From Deltaproteobacteria bacterium (lineage in GTDB: Bacteria > Desulfobacterota > Dissulfuribacteria > Dissulfuribacterales > Sh68): a DNA stretch of 35,515 nt. Shown here piece after piece: positions 14,047 through 23,323 of this stretch (within the stretch, counting starts at the first letter, position 1; each line of letters begins with the position of its first letter). The translations under genes were made by a program, and so were the position numbers. The stretch is from assembly GCA_021787835.1 (NCBI GenBank), contig JAJYLJ010000001.1, positions 32,450 through 67,964 on the forward strand, written 5' to 3'. A model generated the notes under the pieces. That model had not been told where the DNA came from, made no database searches, and saw nothing but the letters and a program-made list of their open reading frames with translations.

Positions 14047-15156
14047 TCAATACATCCTGCGCCTGAACATCCAGGCGGCGGTAGACAGGCTCACAGCCCC
14101 TATGACCGCCATAGGCCAATATTGATTGACAAGAAGCCCCGCCCCGGCCCCCTCAAGAAAGACCTCTCTAGCCACCACTAAGAAATACCGGAATGGGTTT
14201 ATGAGTGTAAGTCTCTGCACGATGACCGGCATGTTCGCGATGGGTGTCGCAAAACCTGAAAGCGTCACCGCCGGGACCAAAAACAAAAAGGCGCCTAGCA
14301 GTCCCTGCTGCTGAGTTACAGCAAAAGACGAGATCATCAGTCCAACGCCTATCGCCGAAAGGATGAAAAGGGCAAGTCCGAGATAAAGCGCAAGAATGCT
14401 CCCTCTTAGCGGTATGCCGAACCAATATACGGTCACGATTATTATAAAGCTCGCCTCAAGGAGGCCTATTATCATCCCAGGGATGATCTTTCCGAGAAGT
14501 ATCTCGAATGGACTTAAAGGCGTAACCAAAAGCTGGTCGAATGTGCCCGCCTCCCGCTCCCTTGCAATGGAAAGAGCGGTTACGATAAGGGTTACGACAA
14601 GCGTAAGGAGGCCAACTATGCCCGGCACTATGAACCAGCGGCTCTCAAGGTTTGGGTTAAACCATGCCCGGATGTCGAGCCGCGCAGGGGCACCTCTAAT
14701 CCCGTATCTTCGTGACAGATCCTCGTTAAACCTCTCCACTATCTCGTTTACATAATTCAAGGACAGCATGGCTGTATTGGAATTGCGCCCGTCTATTATC
14801 ACCTGAACCGCGGCATGACGCCCTTGAATGAGATCGCGTTCAAAGTTTCTCTCGATATGGATGGCCAGAAGCGCCTTTTCGTTGTCGATCATCGGCCCTA
14901 TGGAACCCTCATCCAAGACATCGGCCACCTTCTCAAATGCCTTCGAGCCTGAAAAACGCGCGAGAAGTTCCCTTGATGCAAGACTCCTGTCTTCATCATA
15001 GACCACATAAGGGACGTCTTTGAGGTCAAAAGTGGCGGCATAACCAAAGACTATAAGCTGAATAACAGGCGGGCCGATCAGGACGAACCTTCCCTGTTTG
15101 TCCCTCAAGAGGGCCAGAAACTCCTTTATCACAAGCGCTAGCACCCTGCCAAACAT
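14047..15156 (-). CDS. ABC-2 type exporter permease (YbhR-like)
   Basis: A 369-residue ABC-2 permease: one N-terminal span (about 24-44), a large periplasmic domain (about 45-175), then five to six spans ending near the C terminus. The segment AREREAGTFDQLLVTP is the cytoplasmic coupling helix typical of the family. Size and gene order match YbhR, the last gene of the Escherichia coli ybhGFSR exporter set. It forms a channel with the related permease just upstream (3-bp gap). Substrate unknown; the E. coli system is linked to drug and cation efflux. Last gene of the leftward operon. Confidence 0.88.
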   Translation of the reverse strand: MFGRVLALVIKEFLALLRDKQGRFVLIGPPVIQLIVFGYAATFDLKDVPYVVYDEDRSLASRELLARFSGSKAFEKVADVLDEGSIGPMIDNEKALLAIHIERNFERDLIQGRHAAVQVIIDGRNSNTAMLSLNYVNEIVERFNEDLSRRYGIRGAPARLDIRAWFNPNLESRWFIVPGIVGLLTLVVTLIVTALSIAREREAGTFDQLLVTPLSPFEILLGKIIPGMIIGLLEASFIIIVTVYWFGIPLRGSILALYLGLALFILSAIGVGLMISSFAVTQQQGLLGAFLFLVPAVTLSGFATPIANMPVIVQRLTLINPFRYFLVVAREVFLEGAGAGLLVNQYWPMAVIGAVSLSTAAWMFRRRMY

Positions 15157-15159
15157 AAT

Positions 15160-16284
15160 CTACCTCAGACGTTTTTTGCTCTTTATAGCCACAATACCCA
15201 TGAAAAACGACGCTATGACAATAAGCGCCATGGTGTTTGAAAGGATGACCGGATAGACGTCACCGGCCGAAAACACGGTCTGGAGTATCGAGACAAAATA
15301 TCTGGCGGGTATCACGTGTGTCAAGATCCTGATGGGAAGCGGCATGCTGCGTATATCAAATATGAAGCCCGAGAGGATGAAGGCCGGCAGATACGTAGCT
15401 ATGATAGCCACCTGGCCTGCCACGAACTGGCTCCTTGCAAAGGTTGATATCAATAGGCCCATGCCCAGGGCCGCCAAAAGATAAAGAGATGATGCGATAA
15501 AGAGCACGATATATGAGCCATGAAACGGCACATTGAACAGATAAACGGCCATCACGACAGACAGCCCCATGCCGCCCATGCCGAGCACGAAATACGGGAT
15601 GACCTTGCCTGCCAATATCTCGCCTATGGTAACCGGAGTTGACATAAGCGCCTCCATCGTGCCGCGCTCCCACTCCCTTGCCACGACCATGGCCGTAAGA
15701 AGCGCCCCTGTCAAGGTCATGATGACCGCTATAAGGCCTGGGACGAGATAATTTCTGCTCCTGACATCAGGATTAAACCATATCCTTGACTCCAGCACGG
15801 CGCCCTGGCCTGCATCTGTACCAAATGACATAACAGCGCGTCTTTTAAGCCACTGCCCCCAGACCCCTGTCAGATACCCCTCTATCAGACGTGCGGTGTT
15901 GGCGTCAACGCCATTGACAAATACACCTATAGACGCCCCATTGCCCCTGATCTTTCTCCCGAAATCAGATTTCATCCAGATGACTGAATTTACATCGCCC
16001 TTCATCAAGGCCTCCTGCGCCTCAGCCATTGAGCCGAAACCGATCGGCTCAAAATATTCCGACTGTCTGAGGCCGCTTACAAAGTCTGCTGTTTCAGCAC
16101 CTGGATTGTCAGCCACAACCCCGACCGGAACATGTTTTGCATCAAGGGATACACCATAGCCGAATATAAAAAGGAGGACCACGGGGAGGCCGATGGCTAT
16201 GGCTATGCTCGACGGGTCGCGTATGATCTGGAGTGTCTCTTTTTTTATAAGGGCGAAGAGCCTTGCATGGTCAATGCGCATCAT
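15160..16284 (-). CDS. ABC-2 type exporter permease (YbhS-like)
   Basis: A 374-residue permease of the same family and layout as its downstream neighbour: N-terminal span near 27-46, periplasmic domain to about 175, then several C-terminal spans. The coupling motif VAREWERGTMEALMSTP is present. The ATG overlaps the stop of the ATPase gene by 4 bp, so translation is coupled. The pair probably makes the heterodimeric membrane part of the exporter. Confidence 0.88.
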   Translation of the reverse strand: MMRIDHARLFALIKKETLQIIRDPSSIAIAIGLPVVLLFIFGYGVSLDAKHVPVGVVADNPGAETADFVSGLRQSEYFEPIGFGSMAEAQEALMKGDVNSVIWMKSDFGRKIRGNGASIGVFVNGVDANTARLIEGYLTGVWGQWLKRRAVMSFGTDAGQGAVLESRIWFNPDVRSRNYLVPGLIAVIMTLTGALLTAMVVAREWERGTMEALMSTPVTIGEILAGKVIPYFVLGMGGMGLSVVMAVYLFNVPFHGSYIVLFIASSLYLLAALGMGLLISTFARSQFVAGQVAIIATYLPAFILSGFIFDIRSMPLPIRILTHVIPARYFVSILQTVFSAGDVYPVILSNTMALIVIASFFMGIVAIKSKKRLR

Positions 16285-18128
16285 GCCCCCCTCCCTTCCA
16301 GTATCGAGATGAATACGTCTTCCATCGTGACATGAGGAACATCCGGAAGATACCTTGCCTTCAACTCATCAGGCACACCCATAGCCAACACCTCGCCCTG
16401 GGCCATGATGACAAGCCTGTCGCAGTACTCGGCCTCCTCCATGAAATGGGTTGTCACAAGGACAGTCACGCCGCTTTCAGCCAAGACGTTGATCCTTGTC
16501 CAGAACTCCCTTCTGGCGATAGGATCAACCCCTGAGGTCGGCTCATCCAGAAAGAGTATCTGCGGGCCGTGCATGAGCGCGGCTGCAAGGGCGAGGCGTT
16601 GCTTGTAACCAAGCGGCAGGTCGTTGCTCGTTGTATCTTTATAAGGTTCCAGTTCAAATTCTCTGAGCGCCCAATCAATGCGCTCTTTTTTCTGTATCCC
16701 CTTGAGGTTATAGGCCCCTGCAAAAAACTCCAGATTCTGCGCCACGGTCAGGTTGACATAGAGGGAAAACTTCTGGGCCATGTAGCCGATCTTCGCCCTG
16801 GCCCTGGCAGGCGCGTTTCTCAGGTCTTCGGCTGCGACCTCAAGGTGTCCGCCGCTCGGCGGCAAAAGCCCGCAGAGCATCCTGAAGGTAGTTGACTTGC
16901 CCGCGCCGTTTGCGCCCAGAAGCCCGAATATCTCGCCTTTCTTTACTGAAAAACTTACCTTTTTGACCGCGCAAAACCCGCCGAACCACCTCTCAAGGCC
17001 CTTCACCACAATAACATCATGGAGATCATCCAAAGCTGGAGTCCCTTCCGGCTGGCATCCGGCTGCCGGGATATCGACCTCAATCACGCCGTTAGCGGCA
17101 TTCGAAGCGGCAGGGACATCAAAACCGGCATCATGCGTCATGGAATCAGCGGACACCGGAGTCTCTTTCTGCCGGACAAGAAAGACAAAGGCGTCTTCGA
17201 AACGGGCCGGAACAGGGCTGACGCTGGCCTGCGGACAGACGCCTGGCACAGAAGCGGCTGGGTCCATGCCTTTTTGAACTACAAGCCGCACCCCATCGGC
17301 CTGAATAGTGCTGTCAATTACGCCCTTAACACCCGAAAGCCTCTGCCTGAGCGCCCGCTTTCCCAGAGACGGCGCAGTCACCATGAAACTCTGGCCAGCC
17401 ACCATATCTGTAAAATCCTTTGGTCCGGCCTGCCTTATAAGTCTCCCCTCGTGCATAAGTATAACATCAGAGCAGCGCTCGGCCTCATCAAGATAGGCCG
17501 TACTAAGGATAACCGTCATCTCCTCCCGCTCTACCATATGGTCGACTATGGCCCATAATTCCCGGCGCGAGAGTGGATCGACCCCTACGGTAGGTTCATC
17601 CAATACTAGAAGGCGGGGGCTGCTCAAAAGCGTGCATATGAGACCAAGCTTCTGCTTCATGCCGCCGGAAAGCCTCCCGGCAAGGCGCAAAGTGAATGGG
17701 GCGAGGCCTGACATCTTGAAGAGACCCTCATAGCGCGCCTTTCGCATGTCCCTTGAAAGGCCCTTGAGATCTCCATATAGCTCCATGTTTTCCAAAACGC
17801 TCAGGTCTTCATAGAGGCCGAAGCGCTGAGGCATATAGCCCGCGTTCGCCTGGACCTCCCCTGAATCATCCGCTACATCCCTGCCAAAGACCGTTATTTC
17901 GCCTCCATCCGGCGCAAGAAGACCCAGGATCATGCGCATGAAAGTGGTCTTGCCGGCCCCGTCAGGACCAACTAGTCCTGTGATTGCGCGGGGCTTTATA
18001 TCGACACTTAAGTCATCGACTGCCTTTATGCTGCGCCCTCCGGCAATAAATGTCTTGTTGAGACGCCTTGCAGATACGGCGCAAGAAGGCCCCTCGTCCG
18101 AGGCACGATCAGGCCTGGAAGATGGCAT
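16281..18128 (-). CDS. Fused dual ABC ATPase (YbhF-like)
   Basis: A 615-residue protein with two nucleotide-binding domains. NBD1: Walker A GPDGAGKT (54-61), signature LSGGMKQ (153-159), Walker B LLVLDEP (173-179). NBD2: Walker A GANGAGKS (405-412), signature LPLGYKQ (504-510), Walker B ILFLDEP (524-530). The NBD2 signature has Pro-Leu in place of Ser-Gly, so the site that uses it may be less active. A linker of about 70 residues rich in Ala and Pro (about 295-368) joins them; it is longer than expected, since E. coli YbhF is about 578 residues. It powers the two ABC-2 permeases encoded downstream. The gene starts 2 bp after the HlyD gene. Confidence 0.92.
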   Translation of the reverse strand: MPSSRPDRASDEGPSCAVSARRLNKTFIAGGRSIKAVDDLSVDIKPRAITGLVGPDGAGKTTFMRMILGLLAPDGGEITVFGRDVADDSGEVQANAGYMPQRFGLYEDLSVLENMELYGDLKGLSRDMRKARYEGLFKMSGLAPFTLRLAGRLSGGMKQKLGLICTLLSSPRLLVLDEPTVGVDPLSRRELWAIVDHMVEREEMTVILSTAYLDEAERCSDVILMHEGRLIRQAGPKDFTDMVAGQSFMVTAPSLGKRALRQRLSGVKGVIDSTIQADGVRLVVQKGMDPAASVPGVCPQASVSPVPARFEDAFVFLVRQKETPVSADSMTHDAGFDVPAASNAANGVIEVDIPAAGCQPEGTPALDDLHDVIVVKGLERWFGGFCAVKKVSFSVKKGEIFGLLGANGAGKSTTFRMLCGLLPPSGGHLEVAAEDLRNAPARARAKIGYMAQKFSLYVNLTVAQNLEFFAGAYNLKGIQKKERIDWALREFELEPYKDTTSNDLPLGYKQRLALAAALMHGPQILFLDEPTSGVDPIARREFWTRINVLAESGVTVLVTTHFMEEAEYCDRLVIMAQGEVLAMGVPDELKARYLPDVPHVTMEDVFISILEGRGA

Positions 18129-18130
18129 AA

Positions 18131-19177
18131 TTATTTTTTGGCCACCTTGGACGCCCCCGCGCCGTCATTATCTTTCACGGACGCGAGCCTCACCGTGGCC
18201 GGCATCCCGAGACGAAGCTCGCCTTCGGGATTCGATACGAACACGCGCACCTGATACACAAGCTTTGTCCTGAGCTCGGTGGTCTCGACCGGCTTCGGGG
18301 TAAATTCGGCTGTTGGCGAAATAAAGCCTAACCAGCCCTTGTATACCTTGCCGGGGAAACTGTCCGTAGTGACCGACGCTGGCATGCCCAGTGCTATCCT
18401 GCCAAGATCGGGCTCATCAACATACGCTCTGACCCACACTGGATCGGAAAGCGCTATGGTGAAGACAGGGCTCGACGGCGACGCCATGTCGCCTGGTTCC
18501 AATATCCTGTTTTCCACTATGCCGTCAGACGGCGCGTAGAGCTTGGCGTCAACAAACTCCCGCCTGGCAAGTTCAAGTGCGGCTTCATACGCCTTTAACG
18601 TAGCCCGCGCTGCGGCTATATCTTCCCTTCTGGGCCCCTCGACGGCAAGATTAAGGGCCTGGCGCGATGCGTCGAGTGCGGCCCGCGCCGTCTTAAGCCT
18701 GGCCTCGGCGTCATCCATGGACTGTCTCGACACAAGGTTCTTGCCCGCAAGCCCCTTTAAACGTGTATAGCTTACCTCCGCATCCCTTAGGTTGGCCTCT
18801 TCCCCCCTGACGTTCGCCCTGGCCTCGTCTATCTGCTGCCGCCTCGTACCGGCAAGCATGGCTGCCAGCACTTCTTTCTGAGACGCAACCTGGGCCTCGG
18901 CCTTTCTTAGCGCCGCCTCATAGCGTGAAATATCGAGCGCGGCAAGGAGCTGTCCCGCCTTTACGTGATCCCCTTCCTTTACATACATGTCCTCTATCCT
19001 GCCTGTCGCATGAAAGGCAAGGCTCACCTCGCGTATATCCACATTGCCGTATAATGTGATCATGCCGCCGCGTCCGTTTTTATGATTGATCGCATAAAAA
19101 ATCGCAAAGATCAGGATGAACAAAAATACAACCGGCAGGATAAAACGCGCTACCTTTTTCCGTCTCGTCAATCCCAT
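18131..19177 (-). CDS. HlyD-family periplasmic adaptor (YbhG-like)
   Basis: A membrane-fusion protein of 348 residues from the ATG at 19177, chosen because GGAGG lies about 5 nt upstream; an earlier in-frame start nine codons up lies before that site. A single N-terminal span is at about 10-29. Then come the first lipoyl half, a long coiled-coil hairpin at about 70-190 rich in Ala, Arg and Glu, the second lipoyl half (KLYAPSDGIVENR) and beta-barrel domains. It should link the inner-membrane exporter to an outer-membrane channel, which supports a diderm host. First gene of a tight four-gene operon in ybhGFSR order; the TetR regulator found with the E. coli set is absent here. Confidence 0.9.
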   Translation of the reverse strand: MGLTRRKKVARFILPVVFLFILIFAIFYAINHKNGRGGMITLYGNVDIREVSLAFHATGRIEDMYVKEGDHVKAGQLLAALDISRYEAALRKAEAQVASQKEVLAAMLAGTRRQQIDEARANVRGEEANLRDAEVSYTRLKGLAGKNLVSRQSMDDAEARLKTARAALDASRQALNLAVEGPRREDIAAARATLKAYEAALELARREFVDAKLYAPSDGIVENRILEPGDMASPSSPVFTIALSDPVWVRAYVDEPDLGRIALGMPASVTTDSFPGKVYKGWLGFISPTAEFTPKPVETTELRTKLVYQVRVFVSNPEGELRLGMPATVRLASVKDNDGAGASKVAKK

Positions 19178-19201
19178 TATTTTCCTCCGGTCCCAACCAA
19201 T

Positions 19202-19229
19202 CAATCATCCGGACACTATCCGGTTATTG
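19202..19229. promoter_or_regulatory. Inverted repeat in the exporter-operon leader (operator candidate)
   Basis: CCGGA (19209-19213) and TCCGG (19219-19223) are perfect arms around CACTA, flanked by CAAT on the left (19202-19205) and ATTG on the right (19226-19229), giving a nearly symmetric 28-bp element just upstream of the HlyD start. It is a likely repressor site for the exporter operon. Confidence 0.4.
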
Positions 19230-19260
19230 GTCTTATATTCTAGCTTTTTCAATAGATTTT

Positions 19261-19269
19261 TGCTATAAT
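19261..19269 (+). promoter_or_regulatory. Extended -10 sigma-70 promoter for FKBP-tilS
   Basis: TGCTATAAT matches the extended -10 consensus TGnTATAAT exactly. The -35 region is poor (TAGCTT at a 17-bp spacer), as is usual with extended -10 promoters. The start would be near 19276, giving a leader of about 80 nt that contains the palindrome GCGGCGCCGC at 19300-19309. Confidence 0.55.
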
Positions 19270-19357
19270 GCACACAAATGTCAATCCTGTTTATGGAAGG
19301 CGGCGCCGCTTAACTAGCCATTAAGTTTATCATATTTTATTTATCAAGGATAATCAC

Positions 19358-19843
19358 ATGGAAATAGAAGAAAATACGGTAGTCAAGATAAATTATTCAC
19401 TACATTTACAGACAGGGGAACTGCCGGAACGCCTCAGGCAAAGCTTTACTTCAAAATTCATATACGGAAAAGACAGGATACTGCCGGCGCTTGAAAAGGC
19501 CATTGCCGGCCACAAAGAGGGAGATGAACTTGAAGTCTCCGTTCCACCTGAACAGACATACGGTCCGCATGACCCTGGACTTGTAAATGAGATATCCATT
19601 GCCGACATCAGACACCCTGAGAAACTAAGGGTAGGTTCATATTATGAAGAGACGGGGCCGGACGGAAGGACCGTCGGCTTTAGCGTAAACAAAATAAGGG
19701 GAGACTCTGTGCTCGCTGATTTTAATCATCCGGCCGCAGGGAAGGATATTATCCTAAAGGTCAAGATAACTGAGGTCCGCCCTGCCTCGTTTATGGACCT
19801 CGTAGCGTCGATGAATCTGTCCGTGCCGAGAGGCAAGGGGTGA
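19358..19843 (+). CDS. SlyD-like FKBP-type peptidyl-prolyl isomerase
   Basis: A 161-residue cytoplasmic prolyl isomerase/chaperone. The split FKBP domain (about 1-68 and 125-145) encloses an insert-in-flap chaperone domain (about 70-122), the SlyD layout. Family motifs: FIYGKDRILPALEKAI, GHKEGDE, VPPEQTYG and HPAAGKD. The His/Cys metal-binding tail of E. coli SlyD is missing. The ribosome-binding site AAGGA is 7 nt before the ATG, behind an extended -10 promoter. The stop overlaps the start region of tilS, so both are probably co-translated. Confidence 0.92.
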   Translation: MEIEENTVVKINYSLHLQTGELPERLRQSFTSKFIYGKDRILPALEKAIAGHKEGDELEVSVPPEQTYGPHDPGLVNEISIADIRHPEKLRVGSYYEETGPDGRTVGFSVNKIRGDSVLADFNHPAAGKDIILKVKITEVRPASFMDLVASMNLSVPRGKG

Positions 19844-19845
19844 GC

Positions 19846-21339
19846 ATGCTGACAAGGGCCCGTGAGGCCACTACATCGCCCATCTTGAATACCGTTTTGG
19901 AGACAATAGAAAATCACAGGCTCTTTGAGCCAGGGGCCTCCATACTGGTTGCCGTTTCAGGCGGAGCCGACTCGATATGTCTGTTGCATGTGCTATATCT
20001 ACTCAAGTCGAGATACGATCTTAAACTCGAAGCCGCTCATTTTGACCATATGTTAAGGGGTGCGGAATCAAAACGGGATGCCTGTTTTGTAGAAAAAATG
20101 GCCAGCCGCTTTTGCCTTGGCTTCCACCTTGGAAGCGGCGATGTCAAATCATATGCAAGACAAAATGACATGTGCATACAGGATGCGGCGCGCGCCCTGC
20201 GATATGAGTTTTTCCTACGCAAAAGGCTTGAGACGGGGTGCACTCACATTGCAACGGCGCATACGGCAAACGACCAGGCCGAAGAAGTGCTGCTTCGCCT
20301 TTTAAGAGGCGCCTCCCTGGCTGGACTCAGCGGCATACCGCGCAAACGGGACGGCATTATAATAAGACCGCTTCTTGACGTATCGAGGCAGGACATACTA
20401 AAACACCTAGCGGCATCTAATCTGTCCTTTATGGAAGACAGCTCCAATGATGATCCAAAGTACCTGAGGAATCGGGTCCGCAGAGAGCTTTTGCCGCTCT
20501 TGGCGAACAGGTTCAACCCGGCGGTGATAAAGACATTAAACCGCACGGCCGAGATGCTTGCCGAAGAAAACGGGCTTCTTGAAGACATATCGGCCTCGGC
20601 GTTCAGCCGGTGCATAATTTCAGAGCCTGAGACAATAGATGGCGCTGTAGCCCTTGCCATTGACAGAATAAAATCCAACCCGGCACCCATCAGACGAAGG
20701 ATTTACCGGATGGCCCTTAAAGAGACCAGGTATAACGGAGGCGCTGCAAGAAGCAATCATCTGAAGGCCATCGACAACATTGTAACCCGTGACAATCCGG
20801 GAGCGTTATGTCATCTGCCTGGCCGGATACTGGCGGAACGCTGTTACAACAAGCTTGTCTTCACAAAGGCCGGACGCAAGACAACACATGCGCAGATGCC
20901 TCGGCCAGTATATATTACCGGGCCAGGACTTTGGCCATGCCCTTCGGGCAATGGACAACTGGAGATAACCCTCTCAAGCGCCAAGGAGGCTATAAGCCGC
21001 ATTGGACCAAGAAAGACACCACGCACGCTGTGGCTTGACGTGCGGTCGCTGAGTTTTCCGCTGCGCATGGAGCAAAGAAGGCCTGGCCAGATGTTCCAGC
21101 CATTCGGCGCCCAGCAACCTGTAAAACTTAAAGATTTCTTAATCGCCAGAAAAGTGCCGCGCAAAATAAGGGATGAGCTGCCCATAATTTTAGCAGGCGC
21201 TGACGTGGTCGCCATAGCCGGCATAGAAATCGCTCATCCATACAGGATCGACGGGTCAAGCAGCAAGGCCTTGTCACTAAGGTGGACCGGTCATAAATGG
21301 AGCACGGATGTTGCAACGGATAACGATCATTATTTTTAA
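19846..21339 (+). CDS. tilS: tRNA(Ile)-lysidine synthase
   Basis: TilS attaches lysine to C34 of the tRNA-Ile with CAU anticodon, so that it reads AUA; AUA codons are abundant in this window. The N-type PP-loop SGGADS is near residues 38-43, followed by the ATP-pyrophosphatase fold, LRNRVRRELLPLL at about 208, and a C-terminal TilS_C domain with FQPFGAQQPVKLKDFL. About 497 residues is longer than the E. coli protein (about 430). The ATG at 19846 is preferred because AAGGGG lies 5 nt upstream; a GTG at 19840 is also possible. Confidence 0.93.
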   Translation: MLTRAREATTSPILNTVLETIENHRLFEPGASILVAVSGGADSICLLHVLYLLKSRYDLKLEAAHFDHMLRGAESKRDACFVEKMASRFCLGFHLGSGDVKSYARQNDMCIQDAARALRYEFFLRKRLETGCTHIATAHTANDQAEEVLLRLLRGASLAGLSGIPRKRDGIIIRPLLDVSRQDILKHLAASNLSFMEDSSNDDPKYLRNRVRRELLPLLANRFNPAVIKTLNRTAEMLAEENGLLEDISASAFSRCIISEPETIDGAVALAIDRIKSNPAPIRRRIYRMALKETRYNGGAARSNHLKAIDNIVTRDNPGALCHLPGRILAERCYNKLVFTKAGRKTTHAQMPRPVYITGPGLWPCPSGNGQLEITLSSAKEAISRIGPRKTPRTLWLDVRSLSFPLRMEQRRPGQMFQPFGAQQPVKLKDFLIARKVPRKIRDELPIILAGADVVAIAGIEIAHPYRIDGSSSKALSLRWTGHKWSTDVATDNDHYF

Positions 21340-21473
21340 TGAGATATTCTGTTGCGCTAGTTTCACTATCCTGTTTAATTTATAATAATGAAACTCCTTC
21401 AAAAGGCATTGCGCTCGGCAATAGCGTGATGACTCTTGACGATATTGCAAATGTATTGGAGGACCATCCTTGA
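21339..21473 (+). CDS. Possible 44-aa coupling ORF between tilS and ftsH
   Basis: An ATG overlaps the tilS stop by one base (TAATG) and opens 44 codons that end with a TGA overlapping the TTG start of ftsH (TTGA). The product would have a short hydrophobic N-terminal segment (about 5-15) and an acidic tail, [13 protein letters not shown]. There is no ribosome-binding site, so it would depend on re-initiation after tilS. It fills the whole gap and could couple tilS and ftsH translation. A chance open frame of this length is quite possible. Confidence 0.35.
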   Translation: MRYSVALVSLSCLIYNNETPSKGIALGNSVMTLDDIANVLEDHP

Positions 21474-23311
21474 ACACATTCTATAAAAACCTTAGTCTTT
21501 GGCTAGTCATAGGCCTTGTGATGATCTTTCTGTTCAATCTATTCAATAAACCCAGAGAACCTGTGAAAGAGATCACATACAGCGACTTCATAAGTTATAT
21601 TGAAAAAGGAGACGTCTTAAAGGTCGTAATGGAAAACGAAAGGGTAAATGGCCTGTTTACAAACCAGGTTGCATTCCAGACGGCTATACCGGCCAATGAT
21701 CCCGACCTGCTGAAACTCATGAAGGAAAAGGGCGTAACGATTCAGGTAAAACCGGTTGAAGAGACCCCGTGGTACCTCACCCTTCTTATCTCATGGTTTC
21801 CCATGTTGCTTCTTATCGGAGTGTGGATATTTTTCATGCGCCAGATGCAGTCAGGCGGCGGAAGAGCCATGTCATTCGGACGAAGCCGTGCCAAACTCCT
21901 TACCAATCAAAACATAAAAATCACATTTCAGGACGTGGCCGGCATAGAGGAGGCAAAAGAGGAACTCGGTGAAATAGTCTCTTTTCTTAAAGACCCAAAA
22001 AAATTTACACGCCTTGGAGGCAGGATACCTAAAGGTGTCCTGCTCCTCGGGCCTCCAGGCACGGGCAAGACGCTTCTGGCCAAGGCGATAGCCGGCGAGG
22101 CAGGGGTGCCCTTCTTCAGCATAAGCGGCTCTGACTTTGTCGAAATGTTCGTGGGCGTTGGTGCATCGAGAGTGAGAGACCTGTTCATTCAGGCCAAGAA
22201 GAACGCCCCGTGCATCATATTTATAGATGAAATCGATGCGGTCGGCAGGCATAGGGGGGCCGGCCTTGGGGGAGGCCACGACGAAAGGGAGCAGACCTTG
22301 AACCAACTGCTTGTCGAGATGGACGGCTTCGAGACTTCTGAAGCGGTCATAGTTATAGCGGCCACAAACAGGCCCGACGTCCTTGACCCTGCCCTTTTAA
22401 GGCCTGGCAGGTTCGACCGCCAGGTCATGGTGCCCGTCCCTGACGTCAGGGGGCGCGAAGCAATATTGAATGTCCATGCGAAGAAAATACCCCTTGACCC
22501 GCAGGTTGAATTGTCCGTGATCGCGAAGGGCACACCCGGCTTCTCAGGCGCCGACCTCGAAAACCTGGTCAACGAAGCCGCCCTCCTTGCAGCGCGCGAC
22601 AACAAGGAAAGGGTTGAGATGGCCGACTTCGAGGAGGCCAAGGACAAGGTGCTGATGGGCGCTGAACGCAAAAGCCTTATACTTTCAGACGAAGAAAAAA
22701 AGGTTACCGCATATCATGAGGCAGGCCACACACTTGTGGCGAAACTTCTGCCCGGGACAGACCCAATACACAAGGTAACTATTATCCCTAGGGGCCGCGC
22801 CTTGGGGCTCACGCAGCAACTGCCCGAAGACGAACGCCACACCTATCCCAGGTCCTATCTCCTGAACAATCTCGCGATATTGCTAGGCGGCAGGGTGGCA
22901 GAGGAGATCATTCTAAATGAATTCACGACAGGCGCAGGCAACGACATAGAAAGGGCGTCCAGCCTCGCCAGGAAAATGGTCTGTGAATGGGGCATGAGCG
23001 ACAGGCTTGGTCCGGTGGCGTTTGGCAAAAAGGAGGAACACGTATTTCTCGGCAAGGACTTCGGCCAGGTAAAGGATTACAGCGAAGAGACGGCCAAAAA
23101 AATCGACGAAGAGGTATTGGATATAGTAACCAAGGCCTATACCAGGACAAAGGCACTGCTCTCAGAAAATATCGACTGCCTGAATAAACTGGCCAACGCC
23201 CTTCTCGAACATGAGTCCCTTGATACAAAGGCGATAAACGTTATACTTGAGAAATGCCAAACAAAAGATAGCGGACCCAAGGAAAGTGAAGGGCATACTG
23301 CGTCAACATAG
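21470..23311 (+). CDS. ftsH: ATP-dependent zinc metalloprotease FtsH
   Basis: The membrane-anchored AAA+ protease for unneeded or damaged membrane and some soluble proteins. It has 613 residues: span 1 (about 8-25), a small periplasmic domain, span 2 (about 102-122), the AAA+ domain with Walker A GPPGTGKT (194-201), FIDEIDAVG and the second region of homology, then the protease domain with zinc motif HEAGH (416-420). The start is a TTG with GGAGG 7 nt upstream; this gives the usual N terminus [11 protein letters not shown]. It leads a run with folP, cdaA, cdaR and glmM. Confidence 0.96.
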   Translation: MNTFYKNLSLWLVIGLVMIFLFNLFNKPREPVKEITYSDFISYIEKGDVLKVVMENERVNGLFTNQVAFQTAIPANDPDLLKLMKEKGVTIQVKPVEETPWYLTLLISWFPMLLLIGVWIFFMRQMQSGGGRAMSFGRSRAKLLTNQNIKITFQDVAGIEEAKEELGEIVSFLKDPKKFTRLGGRIPKGVLLLGPPGTGKTLLAKAIAGEAGVPFFSISGSDFVEMFVGVGASRVRDLFIQAKKNAPCIIFIDEIDAVGRHRGAGLGGGHDEREQTLNQLLVEMDGFETSEAVIVIAATNRPDVLDPALLRPGRFDRQVMVPVPDVRGREAILNVHAKKIPLDPQVELSVIAKGTPGFSGADLENLVNEAALLAARDNKERVEMADFEEAKDKVLMGAERKSLILSDEEKKVTAYHEAGHTLVAKLLPGTDPIHKVTIIPRGRALGLTQQLPEDERHTYPRSYLLNNLAILLGGRVAEEIILNEFTTGAGNDIERASSLARKMVCEWGMSDRLGPVAFGKKEEHVFLGKDFGQVKDYSEETAKKIDEEVLDIVTKAYTRTKALLSENIDCLNKLANALLEHESLDTKAINVILEKCQTKDSGPKESEGHTAST

Positions 23312-23323
23312 CAGAAAACGGCC

